Assembly (NCBI GenBank): GCA_002503285.1
Contig: DARI01000009.1
Span: 1-64,000, forward strand
DNA: 64,000 bases
Source of the DNA: Euryarchaeota archaeon UBA557
GTDB lineage: Archaea; Thermoplasmatota; Poseidoniia; Poseidoniales; Thalassarchaeaceae
Direction of reading: 5' to 3'
The position numbers and the translations under genes are program-made. Below, one piece after another: positions 27,503-37,731 of this stretch. The notes beneath the pieces were generated by a model that was not told the origin of the DNA, did not search any database, and worked only from the letters and a program-made list of their open reading frames with translations. Position 1 is the first letter of the stretch, and every line of letters begins with the position of its first letter.

Positions 27503-28708
27503 TTGAAATTATTTCCGCTTCTAAGTATATTTTTATTGACTTTCGGATTATCCGGGTGCATATTAATCAATGAAGACAAATCCTTCGCTTGGCCAGAAGT
27601 CACGGAGTCAGAATGTAATTTTGATAATAATAAAAATCTAACCTGCTCACCATTTCTTGATGGTTTTGACGTTCCACATATGTCTGCAATTCATCCTGAA
27701 AATGATGAATTATGGATTATTGATCTCAATGGTTTAATATTATCTTGGGATGGTTTCTCACTGTTCAAAGTTGCTAATTTAAGTTTTTTGATTAGTAATT
27801 GTCATTTTGAACAAGGTTTACTTGGTTTCGCCTTTGATGAAAATTTTAATTCTACAAATCAAGTTCTACTCTCATATGTTAAGAAAGGTCCATGTGATGG
27901 AGATAATGAATCAAACCTATTTCTTGCTTCTGCAATAATAGACAATTCAGGAATTTTAAATATTTCTTCAATCACAATCATTCAAGAGATATATCAACCA
28001 TATAGAAATCATAATGGGGGATATTTGCAATCTATTGGAGATAACAAATATTTGTGGGGAATAGGCGATGGAGGAGGAAGTCTTGATCCACATTCCAACG
28101 GTCAGGACACCTCTACGCCTCTAGGTACAATACAACTTTTTTCTTTTATTGATAACGAAATTTATCCCGTTCGGGGAGAAACAAATTCCGACTCATTGGT
28201 ATTACATAATGGATTACGAAACCCTTGGAGATTTGACTTTGATAATAATAATAGATTGTGGGTTACTGATGTAGGAGAAAAGTGTTGGGAAGAAGTAAAT
28301 CTATTACTAATCAATGAATCAGCAAATTTGGGATGGCCAGAAAGAGAAGGACTTCACAAAGTTCATTCAAACGGTTATACCCATGAAAATGGGACCTGCT
28401 ATTACGATGAAGATGCACCACCTGCATCGAACGATTTTACAGATCCAATTTCCTCCTATATTCATGATGGAGGAAATTGCTCTATAACCGGAGGATTTTG
28501 GATGAATTGGGGCCCAAAATCATTACAAGATGGGTATTTATATGGAGATTTCTGTACTGGTTCTATGTGGATACTAAGAGAAATTGAAGGAATTTGGACG
28601 GATGAATACATTGGCTCATTTCAAGGAATGATAGTTGGCTTTGGCCGTGGATTATCTGATGAAATTCTAATTTTTACATGGGACGGATCTATATATTCTC
28701 TGAATTAA
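27503..28708 (+). CDS. PQQ-dependent sugar dehydrogenase-like lipoprotein
   Basis: A 401-residue beta-propeller of the glucose/sorbosone dehydrogenase family. A lipoprotein signal peptide ends in LSGC. Family segments include GLLGFAFDENFN, NHNGGYLQ, WGIGDGGGSLDPHSNGQD, LRNPWRFDFD and the cofactor region NLGWPEREG, ending with YLYGDFCTGSMW. It may oxidise sugars or bind ligands on the cell surface. The start is TTG with GAGGT upstream. It overlaps convergent panD by 20 bp at the 3' end. Confidence 0.88.
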   Translation: MKLFPLLSIFLLTFGLSGCILINEDKSFAWPEVTESECNFDNNKNLTCSPFLDGFDVPHMSAIHPENDELWIIDLNGLILSWDGFSLFKVANLSFLISNCHFEQGLLGFAFDENFNSTNQVLLSYVKKGPCDGDNESNLFLASAIIDNSGILNISSITIIQEIYQPYRNHNGGYLQSIGDNKYLWGIGDGGGSLDPHSNGQDTSTPLGTIQLFSFIDNEIYPVRGETNSDSLVLHNGLRNPWRFDFDNNNRLWVTDVGEKCWEEVNLLLINESANLGWPEREGLHKVHSNGYTHENGTCYYDEDAPPASNDFTDPISSYIHDGGNCSITGGFWMNWGPKSLQDGYLYGDFCTGSMWILREIEGIWTDEYIGSFQGMIVGFGRGLSDEILIFTWDGSIYSLN

Positions 28709-29057
28709 TTATTTCATTTTTATTATTAACATGAATTATAGTCGGGGTATGCTTACTTGCTTCAGCATAATCTACGGTAACATATGTGCATAAAATTACT
28801 ACATCTCCAGTATTAATTAAATGTGCAGCAGCCCCATTTATACAAATTTCTCTTGATCCTTTTGGGGCCTTTATCACATAAGTTTCTAATCTAGTGCCAT
28901 TTGTTAAATTTAGAACTTGTATCTTCTCCCATTCGATTATATCGGCAGCATCCATTAACTCTTCATCAATTGAAATCGAACCAATATAGTTTAGATTTGC
29001 ATCAGTAATTAATGCTCTATGTATTTTTGATTTTAACAGGTGTCTACTAAGTCCCAT
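28689..29057 (-). CDS. panD: Aspartate 1-decarboxylase, pyruvoyl type
   Basis: PanD makes beta-alanine from aspartate for pantothenate and CoA. The 122-residue proenzyme has the processing site G26-S27 in YIGSISID, Lys11, and the Arg-Tyr pair in NGTRLETY (R56, Y60), matching E. coli residues with a shift of two. This pyruvoyl form is typical of bacteria, whereas most archaea use a PLP enzyme, so it may be horizontally acquired. It overlaps the 3' end of the preceding convergent gene. Confidence 0.93.
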   Translation of the reverse strand: MGLSRHLLKSKIHRALITDANLNYIGSISIDEELMDAADIIEWEKIQVLNLTNGTRLETYVIKAPKGSREICINGAAAHLINTGDVVILCTYVTVDYAEASKHTPTIIHVNNKNEIINSENI

Positions 29058-29203
29058 ATTAGATGAGACTATAGATTATTTTTTAATTTTAATTATTATT
29101 ATTTTTCAAAAATTATCAATGATACTAAAACTGCCACATGATACATTCGTAATAAAATAAACAATCTTTTCATAAGTAACACAAGCGTCTTATGTTTACT
29201 TAG

Positions 29204-32200
29204 GTGGTTGTAGTGAGAACAAGGACATCAAATAAAATAACCAATGCTGGTAAAAAACAAACCATATCTGCACTCGTTTTGGTTTCAATAATGATATTTA
29301 GTACACAGATGTATACATTCCAAAATTTTGATTCAGAAACGAATCTTTCTGATTCAGAAAAATTACCAAATAAAACTATTATTCAACAATCTCAACTGCC
29401 TTCTGATGAGCCAAATGGACAAGAAAACCAACCATTTGAATTCAATCCATTTGACCATGCAATTTTTAATGATCCTACATATCATGATCCTGCATCTTAC
29501 TATGGAAAAATATCAGATTTATCTGCTTTATCTGCCTATCCGGGATATGAATTTTATTTGGAAGAAACAAATACAGATGATCACGATAATGACGGTATTG
29601 ATGATTTAAATGATCTAGATGATGATAATGATGGCTTAAATGATCTTATAGAGAGATTCGACGGATGTTATGGGACCGACCCATTCGATCATGATAATGA
29701 TGGAATACAGGATGAATTGGATTGGGATGATGATAATGATGGAATTTTAGAAGGACCAATTGATTATACTCAAGGCAATGATCCACGCAACGTATCCTCA
29801 GACAGATATCTTTCAAGTTCCGTAATACATCCTTGGACCGGTTCAGCAGTTGGAATTGGATATTTAGTTGATCAAAATCCTTTTGATCATGACAATGATG
29901 GAGTACCAGATGAGGATATTGATGGTAGTGGTAAAGGTACTTACGATGAAGACGATGACAATGATGCTAGATTAGATCAATTTACGTGGCCATGTGATTT
30001 TGATGGAGATGGAATTCAGGATTATTTTGATATAGATGATGACGGCGATGGCGTTATTGATCTGTGGGACGAACACCCTTGGGACAATACAAAAACTGCT
30101 AATATTACTAATACTGCTGAATTATGGGTAGAAGCTGAAATTTGGGCCTCAAGTTTACAATATGATATTTCTATGACCGCACTTGGATTATCTGATTCTG
30201 AAATAACTATAGAAGTTGGAGATACAATTAGGTGGACCAATGATCATACAGATGATCATTCTGTTAGGGCAGATGATGGGTCATTTGACAGTGGAACTTT
30301 AATCGCAGGCGGTACTTTTAGTCATACATTTGCTGATGAGGGAAGTTTCACTTACACTGATACGATTTCACAATTAGAAAGTTATAGTGGAACTGTAACA
30401 GTTAGGGGAGATGAGGGCCGTCCTTTACCTGATGTATTCAATATCAACGCTGAAGTTTATGGTTCAGAAACATTTGATTTTGTTAAGAAAGAGAGCTCAA
30501 TTTGGCATCCTCGCGACCAGTCATTTTCTAGTATTATAGATGGAGATTTGGATAATGATGGTCTTCCAAATTTCATCGATCCAGATAATGATAATGACGG
30601 ATTCCCGGATTCTTCAGATACAGACGATGATAATGACGGATTATTGGATATGTATGATGTTGATGATGACAATGACGGAATTCTAGATACATGCGTTCAA
30701 CTTGATACAAATAAAGACGGCAATCCGGACTATCCAAATTTACAACCAATAGGAATTCCTGGAATAGATTGTGAACTTGATTATGATAGGGATGCTGATG
30801 ATGATATTTACAGGGCTATTGATTCTGATTATGATTTGGTATGGGACTGGAAAGATACTGACCTGGGAGCGGCATTCCCTGCAGATAACTTACTAGGAAA
30901 CCCGGGAGTTGATGTAACTGATTTACCATATGATCTCGATAATGATGGTACGCCTAATGAGTATGACTCATTTATGAATGCTACAGATGAAGAAGTACTT
31001 TCTTGGAATTGCCCATCCTTGGAAAATCCAAATCCTCAATCTTCTGATGATAATTGTATATTTATGAGGAAATCATATACTGGAAATAATGATTGGGATG
31101 GCGATGGATTCAACAATTGGATAGATGTTGACGATGACAATGATGGAGTTTTAGATTGGCTAGATATAGATGAAAATTGTGATTTAGACGACGATAATGA
31201 TTTACATCTACTAAACGGTTCTAGATATAGGGATGATGGCCCAAATTCGATCGATACAGATATTGATGGAGATGGTATTTCAAATGACGAAGACTGGGAT
31301 GATGACAATGATGGTATTTCGGATTTCTATGATCCAGATGACGGAAACTGTGGTATTGTCGATAATGATGCCTCTGACAATTTTTATGGTAATTCATACA
31401 CTCACTCAGATGGTGATATAATTGATGGTAGTGCAGATTCACAAATTTATACTGGAACAGGAACACTTCTGTGGGACATGTTCTGGCACTTCAGTCCTTT
31501 TATTGATGGAACTCAAGGTTTTGTACTGCCTTATAATGGATACGAAACAGGAACCGAAGAAGACTCATTAACAATCGTTCAACAGGGAGTTATTCCAGAA
31601 ATATACTGGAATATAATGATGAAATGGAGTCCATGGAATGGAAATAATTATTTCGATATTGATATGGACGGAGACTCGTTGATTAACGGAATTGATGTTG
31701 ATATGGATGGAGATGGAATGCCTGATTGGTGGGATCAAGATGAAGGTAACGACGGCGTTCTTGACGTAAATGATCCTGCATTTGGAGGGTCCTTGGATGA
31801 TAGTGAATGCGGAATATCATTAGCCTTTGCTGTTGGACAAGCATCAGGGCCAATTGCATGCGGCCTCTCATATGCATGGATGTATGGATATCCACTATTG
31901 GCTGCAACACAATCGAATGGCAATACGTATACTCTTCCATATAGCAGTAGACCTGACGCACTTTATGATGATGGAGAATATGATGGTAGTAATTCACAGG
32001 GCAATAATCAATGTTCAGATAATTGCTGGTGGTTTACTTTCGACCCAGGCAGTAACCCCACTCCTACTGCAGCAGTAACCTACGATGACATTAGGAATAA
32101 CAGAGATTTGTATATAGCATATGTTGGACTGAATAAAGGATTATTCCAATGGACTGCAGATAGCAATGCAAACCTTTTCCCGGATGAAGTCGCTGATTTA

Positions 32201-35200
32201 TTAAATGACGACGTCGATCCGGATAATGACTGTGCAGCACCAATTATTGGTAATTTAAACCCACAATGTATGTCAAATGATACTACGGATCTTGATGACG
32301 ATTTTGATGGAGTATACGACCATTGGGATATTGATGATGATAATGATGGTTTATGGGATTATTTTGAAGTAGATACTGATGATGACTGGGATGATGATGA
32401 TGAAACAAATGACGGTATTTATTACTTCATAGGAAGTAATTGCGTTGATGCTGATGATGATGGATTAGATACAGACCCTGATGCCGACGGCTGGTATCAA
32501 GCAGTTTGGGATCAGGGAGTTTTGGGACAATCACTATTATTTCCAGAGTATTATGATGTTGATAATGATAATGATGGTGTACCTGATGGCGAGGATCCTG
32601 ATGATGACAATAATGGAATACTTGATGTAGATCAAGAAGTAATAGCACCACAATGTTTTACGGGTGAAGAACAGAGCGTTTGGGACCATGATAATGATGG
32701 AATTCAAGATTGGGCAGATGATGATTGGGATGCAGATGGAATTAACAATACAGTGGAATTAAACTCTCCTAATGGATTAGTTTCAGCCTTCGATCATGAT
32801 AATGATGGATTAAGAGATGATGTTGACGAAGATGATGATCAAGATGGTATGAAAGATGTTGACGAAGTTCTTTTGTGGCCAACAAGGTTTGGTGTCGAAT
32901 CGACAAATCCATGGGATCATGATGACTTTGGCAATGGCTCTGGAATAGCAAATCCTCTCGATCCATTTACCGGGCCAGATTCAATTGATCAAGATGATGA
33001 TGCAGATAATAGATCAGATATAGATTTTGATCAAATTGAAGAAGATTTTGGATCTTCAGATTGGGATTCTAATAACAATGGAATATTAGATGCAGATGAT
33101 AAAATTCCTAGCAGAATAACTCTAAATGCCCCTTCTATATTGTGGCTTGATGCTTTTAATCCTGCAATATTTTCGGGTCAAGTAAATTTATTGGCAGATA
33201 ATGGTACTTTTGTTCCTACAGAAAATATACCTGTTCAGGTCCACATTGTATGGACAAGAAACGGTACTACGGCTTTAGAAACAGTAGATGTCTTAACAGG
33301 AAGCGATGGTAAATATTTAGTGGGTCAATTTTTGTTTCCTGAAGACATATCAGTAGGCCCCAATTCTACATATCATGTTTATGCTGAGGTTACTGAAATG
33401 TTTATCCATGATAGTGCCGTTACTGAGTCAATTCCAGTCGAAGTGAGGGCCAATACTACCTCTGGATATAGCGCTGGAACGCAATTCCGTTCAGATGAAA
33501 TGCCATTAAAAATAAGCCTCAAGACTCATTATTCTGCTGATTATGATCGTGGAATTTTTGATAATAGAATATCCAATGCTCCGTTCTCATTTACTGTTAG
33601 TGATAGTAAGAATTTATTTGGAAATGTTACACATCCTACTGAGTTTGATGGATATGGATATGGATATAGGGCTGGAAAAGATGGTTGGGCTAATTTAAGA
33701 TTCAACCAATCAAATGGTAATACAGGAACATGGGAACAAGTCCAATATAATAGTGCGTTAGATAATGGAGAAGGTACTTTAGCTGGAGGTTGGGAGGAAA
33801 TTCTATGGAATAATTTTACTAAAAATCATGATGTTATCAAGTCTCCTTACGTTGAAATTCCAACAAATGTGCCAACTGGAGATTATTTCTTTGTAGGTAC
33901 CGTTAATCCTTCACTTGGATATGATTGGCCATGGCCTTATTTGGAATCATCGGATACCGATAGTTTTACCATACGTTCAATGAAGCGTATGTTTATAGAA
34001 TCACAATTAATAACACCTTCTGATAGACCAGTATATTTTTATGATTCTACGCAGTTTACAGGCTCTTCTTTTGGAGCCTGGAGGGCATTATTCCATGCTC
34101 CATCATTAGCTAGCTCAGGATTAGATTTTACAGATATCAGTGTAGGAAAATCATATCCAATACTTTGGGATGGTCAAGCAGCATCACTTGGAACAATAGC
34201 TGGAGGAGTTCTCTTAGACAATAACAATCAACCTTTCACATCTGTAAATTATCTTGAAAATAATCCACATGTTCCTGATGGTTATTATTGGTCTACTAGA
34301 CTACAAAACGGAGCTTCCTTTGATGTACCTCCATGCGGCGCGGTAGATCCATCTGATCCAGAAAGTCAAGTTAGATGTGAAATAGTGCCAGAGATGTTTA
34401 CTGGTGAGGACTGGTACGTGGAAGGAACAGTGTGGAATAGGACATTTGCCCCTTGGGCCAACGATCCTCTAGCATTACAAGTTGACCATGATCGTAACCA
34501 AGTATTTGCTGGAAGTGGAGAAACTAGGAGAGTAGCAAGACCAAACATGGTTGACGGGGAAGCAAAATTTGAATTTAATGACACTTGGTATTCTCAATTC
34601 CCTGCTGGAACATTTGGAATTAAAACCAGTTTTACAAATTCAGATTATTATTTCACTGGAAATCAAACACAAATTTTGGCTCCAGTAGGTAGTTTTGGTA
34701 ATATTTCAGTAATAGGTACAACAGATTTTCAACTAACAGCAACACCACGTTTATATCGAGGGCAGAATGCTACCATTGAAGCACGTTTGATAGACAATGC
34801 GTTCCAACCAGTTCGTGAAGTCCCAGTTAATTATACTTGGTCTGCAGATGGTTCGAGTGATGTTGTTATTACTGATAATAACGGTGTCTTCAAAGTCAAT
34901 TTGACTATAGATGAAGGGCACCAACTAGGAAACTTCACATTGAGCTACACGTATCTAGGAGATTCAATTCGAGAGGGAAATTCTGCTGAAATAAATCTAT
35001 GGGTGGTTTCAAGGACTTTCATAAATCTGCAGAGTACAACGCCAAACCTTCTTTCTAGTGGAGACATTTGGGAGTTTACAGCACAAGTTACAGATGATAA
35101 TAGGACGGCATTTGATAAAGATCTTGGCCAAGCATTATCTGGATGTGGCGATTTAGGTGGAGAAGTTTCTGTTATTCTTGAAGGAATAGATTTCGAAGAT

Positions 35201-37243
35201 AGGGTTCATAGACAGATTGTAGAAAAATTATGTCCAAATGCCGGTTCAATAAATCACAAAATTGTATTAAATCCACAATTATTACGTGATGATCCATTTT
35301 CTTTCCTTCCAGATGGATTTGGTCCAGTGAATGTAATTCTTAGATTTGAAGAAAATTTACCACATGAAGGATGTGAGCCGATAGTTGCAGAGATGTTAAC
35401 CATATCAGGAGCATGGGACCCGTGTGTTTTAGTAACTAACAACGATCATTTTAGAAAAGTAATGCAATTTCAAGTAGACGGCTTTAGTTTAATTGGTAGA
35501 ACTGCATTAGATGTCGATGATCAAATTGTTTATACTTCTGAAATAGATCCAAACACTGGAATTGCAGTTGAAAAACCAATGATAGTAACTGGGCAATTGA
35601 CAGATGAATTAGGCGGACTACTCGACAATAGGGCAATTAGAGTTACTTATGAGATGGATAATTCAGATAAGGGAATTGTTTCATGTATTCCTGGAATCAC
35701 CGATTCTACAGGTAATTTTTCTATTATTTGTCCAATCTCAGGCGTTCAAGCCGGACAAGCAAAGGTAAGGGTTGAGTTTAATTCGTATGAAAATAATGAT
35801 AGATATAGGTATGAAAATCAATCAGTAACTAGATTCTTCCCTGTATTTTCAAATTCATCTCTGAGTATCTCAGAAATAGGTCCTTTTAGGTCTGATTTTA
35901 CGCAATATGAATTTTCTAATGGATCAAAATTTGACGTCTTGTACCTAAAAGAAGCATTCCATCTTGATGCTACATTAATTCAAACGAATGGAAATCCTAT
36001 AGGTGGGAAATGTTTGAACATATATTTAGATCCACAAACAAATACTAGACCTATGGCAACAATAGTCACAGAAGATGGTACTGGAGAAGTTTCTTGGTAC
36101 TCAGGAGACCCAGATGACAATCCTAGCAGAAGAGGTGTTGAACCTAATGGAAATCAATTGGAAGGATTCCGTACAATTAGGGTTGCATATGAACCAGATA
36201 AAGAAATTCCGGGAGGATGTAGGGCAGAATCTAATCCTGTTGTAAATAGCTCTTATGTGGATGTAGAAGTTTTAGTTCGTAGTAGAGTAGATATTTTACT
36301 CAAAGAACATTGGTCTAATCCCCAAGGATATCAAGAAGGAGATGTGATATCGGGAGCAGTTGCAATTCTTAGAGATCGCTTAGACATTACAGTTGAAGGT
36401 GAGCAAGTTGTATTTACAATACAATACTGGAATGGTTCCGGTTGGGAAACCCATGATGTTGAGTATCTAATAACCAATGAACAAGGTGTTGCTAATTTCA
36501 GCTTTATATACACTGCTGAAGAAATACCAGGAGAGTTAGAAAAGACCGCAGAAGATGGAAAATGGAGAGTTTTAGTACAATTCCAAGAATCAGCCTTCTT
36601 TGAAGGAGAATATCTCAATAACACTCCCGTAATTGCCCTTGGAGGTGATACGAATGTTGGTAAACAAAGTTTCTTCACCTCTCAAATATTAATCATCAGT
36701 GCAATTTCTATATCTATAGCTGCACTAGTTGGAGCAGTAATGTATCAGAATTATCGTGAAAGGCGTAAAATAGAAGTTATAAGAGGCATATTGACGGATT
36801 CCTTAATGGCTCTAAAAGCATCAAATAACTATATTGAAGCAATCTTTGACTGTTATAAGAATCTAATAAAATTCTTTAGGTCTAAAGGTGCTATGAAGAA
36901 AGTATTTGAAACAACTCGTGAATTTGAGGACGTTATTAGTAATATGCTAACAGGAGTAATACCTCCAGAAGAAATGAATGTATTTTTCTCAATATTTGAA
37001 GAAGCAAGGTATTCTGATCATGAAATAGGGTCAGATCAAAGAGATCGCGCCATACAAGTTTTACAACAAATGATTACTCGTATTACAAATGCATTGGGAG
37101 AAAATATGTTAAATCGTAGCTCTGTTAATGAATCAGGATTATATGGTGCTGCAATAAAAGCTGGAGAGTTTATTGACTCGGATGGAAACGTCAGAGTTGC
37201 TGGTGCGGAAGATGAATCTGATAACAATGATTTTAGAATATAA
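29204..37243 (+). CDS. Giant Ca-repeat surface protein with cupredoxin-like domain and cytoplasmic tail
   Basis: A 2679-residue cell-surface protein. A signal or anchor helix near residues 22-37 is followed by many Asp-rich DxDNDG repeats of the thrombospondin type-3 kind (about residues 125-1300), expected to bind calcium. Inside them is a plastocyanin-like domain (about 305-400) whose copper ligands look lost. Beta-rich regions follow, with repeated adhesin-like segments. A single membrane helix (about residues 2493-2515) leads to a cytoplasmic tail of about 160 residues resembling the DUF4129 pattern (TREFEDV...FEEARYS). Start GTG at 29204; a GTG three codons later is possible. It may be an S-layer or adhesion protein. 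Confidence 0.85.
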   Translation: MVVVRTRTSNKITNAGKKQTISALVLVSIMIFSTQMYTFQNFDSETNLSDSEKLPNKTIIQQSQLPSDEPNGQENQPFEFNPFDHAIFNDPTYHDPASYYGKISDLSALSAYPGYEFYLEETNTDDHDNDGIDDLNDLDDDNDGLNDLIERFDGCYGTDPFDHDNDGIQDELDWDDDNDGILEGPIDYTQGNDPRNVSSDRYLSSSVIHPWTGSAVGIGYLVDQNPFDHDNDGVPDEDIDGSGKGTYDEDDDNDARLDQFTWPCDFDGDGIQDYFDIDDDGDGVIDLWDEHPWDNTKTANITNTAELWVEAEIWASSLQYDISMTALGLSDSEITIEVGDTIRWTNDHTDDHSVRADDGSFDSGTLIAGGTFSHTFADEGSFTYTDTISQLESYSGTVTVRGDEGRPLPDVFNINAEVYGSETFDFVKKESSIWHPRDQSFSSIIDGDLDNDGLPNFIDPDNDNDGFPDSSDTDDDNDGLLDMYDVDDDNDGILDTCVQLDTNKDGNPDYPNLQPIGIPGIDCELDYDRDADDDIYRAIDSDYDLVWDWKDTDLGAAFPADNLLGNPGVDVTDLPYDLDNDGTPNEYDSFMNATDEEVLSWNCPSLENPNPQSSDDNCIFMRKSYTGNNDWDGDGFNNWIDVDDDNDGVLDWLDIDENCDLDDDNDLHLLNGSRYRDDGPNSIDTDIDGDGISNDEDWDDDNDGISDFYDPDDGNCGIVDNDASDNFYGNSYTHSDGDIIDGSADSQIYTGTGTLLWDMFWHFSPFIDGTQGFVLPYNGYETGTEEDSLTIVQQGVIPEIYWNIMMKWSPWNGNNYFDIDMDGDSLINGIDVDMDGDGMPDWWDQDEGNDGVLDVNDPAFGGSLDDSECGISLAFAVGQASGPIACGLSYAWMYGYPLLAATQSNGNTYTLPYSSRPDALYDDGEYDGSNSQGNNQCSDNCWWFTFDPGSNPTPTAAVTYDDIRNNRDLYIAYVGLNKGLFQWTADSNANLFPDEVADLLNDDVDPDNDCAAPIIGNLNPQCMSNDTTDLDDDFDGVYDHWDIDDDNDGLWDYFEVDTDDDWDDDDETNDGIYYFIGSNCVDADDDGLDTDPDADGWYQAVWDQGVLGQSLLFPEYYDVDNDNDGVPDGEDPDDDNNGILDVDQEVIAPQCFTGEEQSVWDHDNDGIQDWADDDWDADGINNTVELNSPNGLVSAFDHDNDGLRDDVDEDDDQDGMKDVDEVLLWPTRFGVESTNPWDHDDFGNGSGIANPLDPFTGPDSIDQDDDADNRSDIDFDQIEEDFGSSDWDSNNNGILDADDKIPSRITLNAPSILWLDAFNPAIFSGQVNLLADNGTFVPTENIPVQVHIVWTRNGTTALETVDVLTGSDGKYLVGQFLFPEDISVGPNSTYHVYAEVTEMFIHDSAVTESIPVEVRANTTSGYSAGTQFRSDEMPLKISLKTHYSADYDRGIFDNRISNAPFSFTVSDSKNLFGNVTHPTEFDGYGYGYRAGKDGWANLRFNQSNGNTGTWEQVQYNSALDNGEGTLAGGWEEILWNNFTKNHDVIKSPYVEIPTNVPTGDYFFVGTVNPSLGYDWPWPYLESSDTDSFTIRSMKRMFIESQLITPSDRPVYFYDSTQFTGSSFGAWRALFHAPSLASSGLDFTDISVGKSYPILWDGQAASLGTIAGGVLLDNNNQPFTSVNYLENNPHVPDGYYWSTRLQNGASFDVPPCGAVDPSDPESQVRCEIVPEMFTGEDWYVEGTVWNRTFAPWANDPLALQVDHDRNQVFAGSGETRRVARPNMVDGEAKFEFNDTWYSQFPAGTFGIKTSFTNSDYYFTGNQTQILAPVGSFGNISVIGTTDFQLTATPRLYRGQNATIEARLIDNAFQPVREVPVNYTWSADGSSDVVITDNNGVFKVNLTIDEGHQLGNFTLSYTYLGDSIREGNSAEINLWVVSRTFINLQSTTPNLLSSGDIWEFTAQVTDDNRTAFDKDLGQALSGCGDLGGEVSVILEGIDFEDRVHRQIVEKLCPNAGSINHKIVLNPQLLRDDPFSFLPDGFGPVNVILRFEENLPHEGCEPIVAEMLTISGAWDPCVLVTNNDHFRKVMQFQVDGFSLIGRTALDVDDQIVYTSEIDPNTGIAVEKPMIVTGQLTDELGGLLDNRAIRVTYEMDNSDKGIVSCIPGITDSTGNFSIICPISGVQAGQAKVRVEFNSYENNDRYRYENQSVTRFFPVFSNSSLSISEIGPFRSDFTQYEFSNGSKFDVLYLKEAFHLDATLIQTNGNPIGGKCLNIYLDPQTNTRPMATIVTEDGTGEVSWYSGDPDDNPSRRGVEPNGNQLEGFRTIRVAYEPDKEIPGGCRAESNPVVNSSYVDVEVLVRSRVDILLKEHWSNPQGYQEGDVISGAVAILRDRLDITVEGEQVVFTIQYWNGSGWETHDVEYLITNEQGVANFSFIYTAEEIPGELEKTAEDGKWRVLVQFQESAFFEGEYLNNTPVIALGGDTNVGKQSFFTSQILIISAISISIAALVGAVMYQNYRERRKIEVIRGILTDSLMALKASNNYIEAIFDCYKNLIKFFRSKGAMKKVFETTREFEDVISNMLTGVIPPEEMNVFFSIFEEARYSDHEIGSDQRDRAIQVLQQMITRITNALGENMLNRSSVNESGLYGAAIKAGEFIDSDGNVRVAGAEDESDNNDFRI

Positions 37244-37298
37244 TGAACACGTTAATCACACTCTTTTAAGTGATATTTTAACTTATTTTCATTATTGA

Positions 37299-37363
37299 GA
37301 CTCCCGTAGCATTGATAACACAACCTAAAGTGGCGGCGATACCCAACAAATGTCGAGGGAGTC
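37299..37363 (+). promoter_or_regulatory. Inverted repeat in eL18 leader
   Basis: GACTCCC (37299-37305) is the exact complement of GGGAGTC (37357-37363), which contains the GGAG Shine-Dalgarno just before the eL18 ATG at 37366. Pairing would bury the ribosome-binding site. A TATA-like run near 37271-37279 could place the transcript start near the first arm. The loop of about 50 nt is long, so the structure is tentative. Confidence 0.35.
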
Positions 37364-37365
37364 AT

Positions 37366-37731
37366 ATGAGTAAAAATAACAGAAAGACCAATCAGTCCCT
37401 TATCACTTTAATCAGTGATTTGAAGGACCAGAGCAGGTCATCTGGCTCAGCACTGTGGCGAGACGTCGCTCTGAGGCTTGAAACAAGCCGAAGTAATTGG
37501 GCCCAACCAAACCTAAGTCGCTTATCGCGATATGCTAAGGATGAAGAAATGATTCTTGTTCCTGGTAAATTGCTAGGCAGTGGAGATATCTTTGGAAAGG
37601 CCAACGTCGCAGCTTTCAGTGTTAGTTCCAGTGCCCGCTCTAAGATAGAAGCCGCAGGGGGTCGTGTAATGACGATCCGCGAATTGATGAATGAAAACCC
37701 AAATGGAAAAGGAGTGAGAATACTTGGATGA
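37366..37731 (+). CDS. rpl18e: Ribosomal protein eL18
   Basis: The archaeal/eukaryotic large-subunit protein eL18 (L18e), 121 residues. Signatures include NLSRLSRYAKDEEMILVPGKLLGSGDI and ANVAAFSVSSSARSKIEAAGG near the C terminus (shown here in short pieces). The ATG at 37366 has GGAG directly upstream; an in-frame ATG 54 bp upstream gives a leader that is not part of the family. First gene of the eL18-uL13-uS9-RpoN operon. Confidence 0.95.
   Translation: MSKNNRKTNQSLITLISDLKDQSRSSGSALWRDVALRLETSRSNWAQPNLSRLSRYAKDEEMILVPGKLLGSGDIFGKANVAAFSVSSSARSKIEAAGGRVMTIRELMNENPNGKGVRILG

Noticed and set aside
29575..33110. Repeated GATGATGATAATGATGG-type DNA as a possible CRISPR or satellite array
   Set aside because: The repeats are irregular in spacing and explained by the coded DxDNDG calcium motifs.
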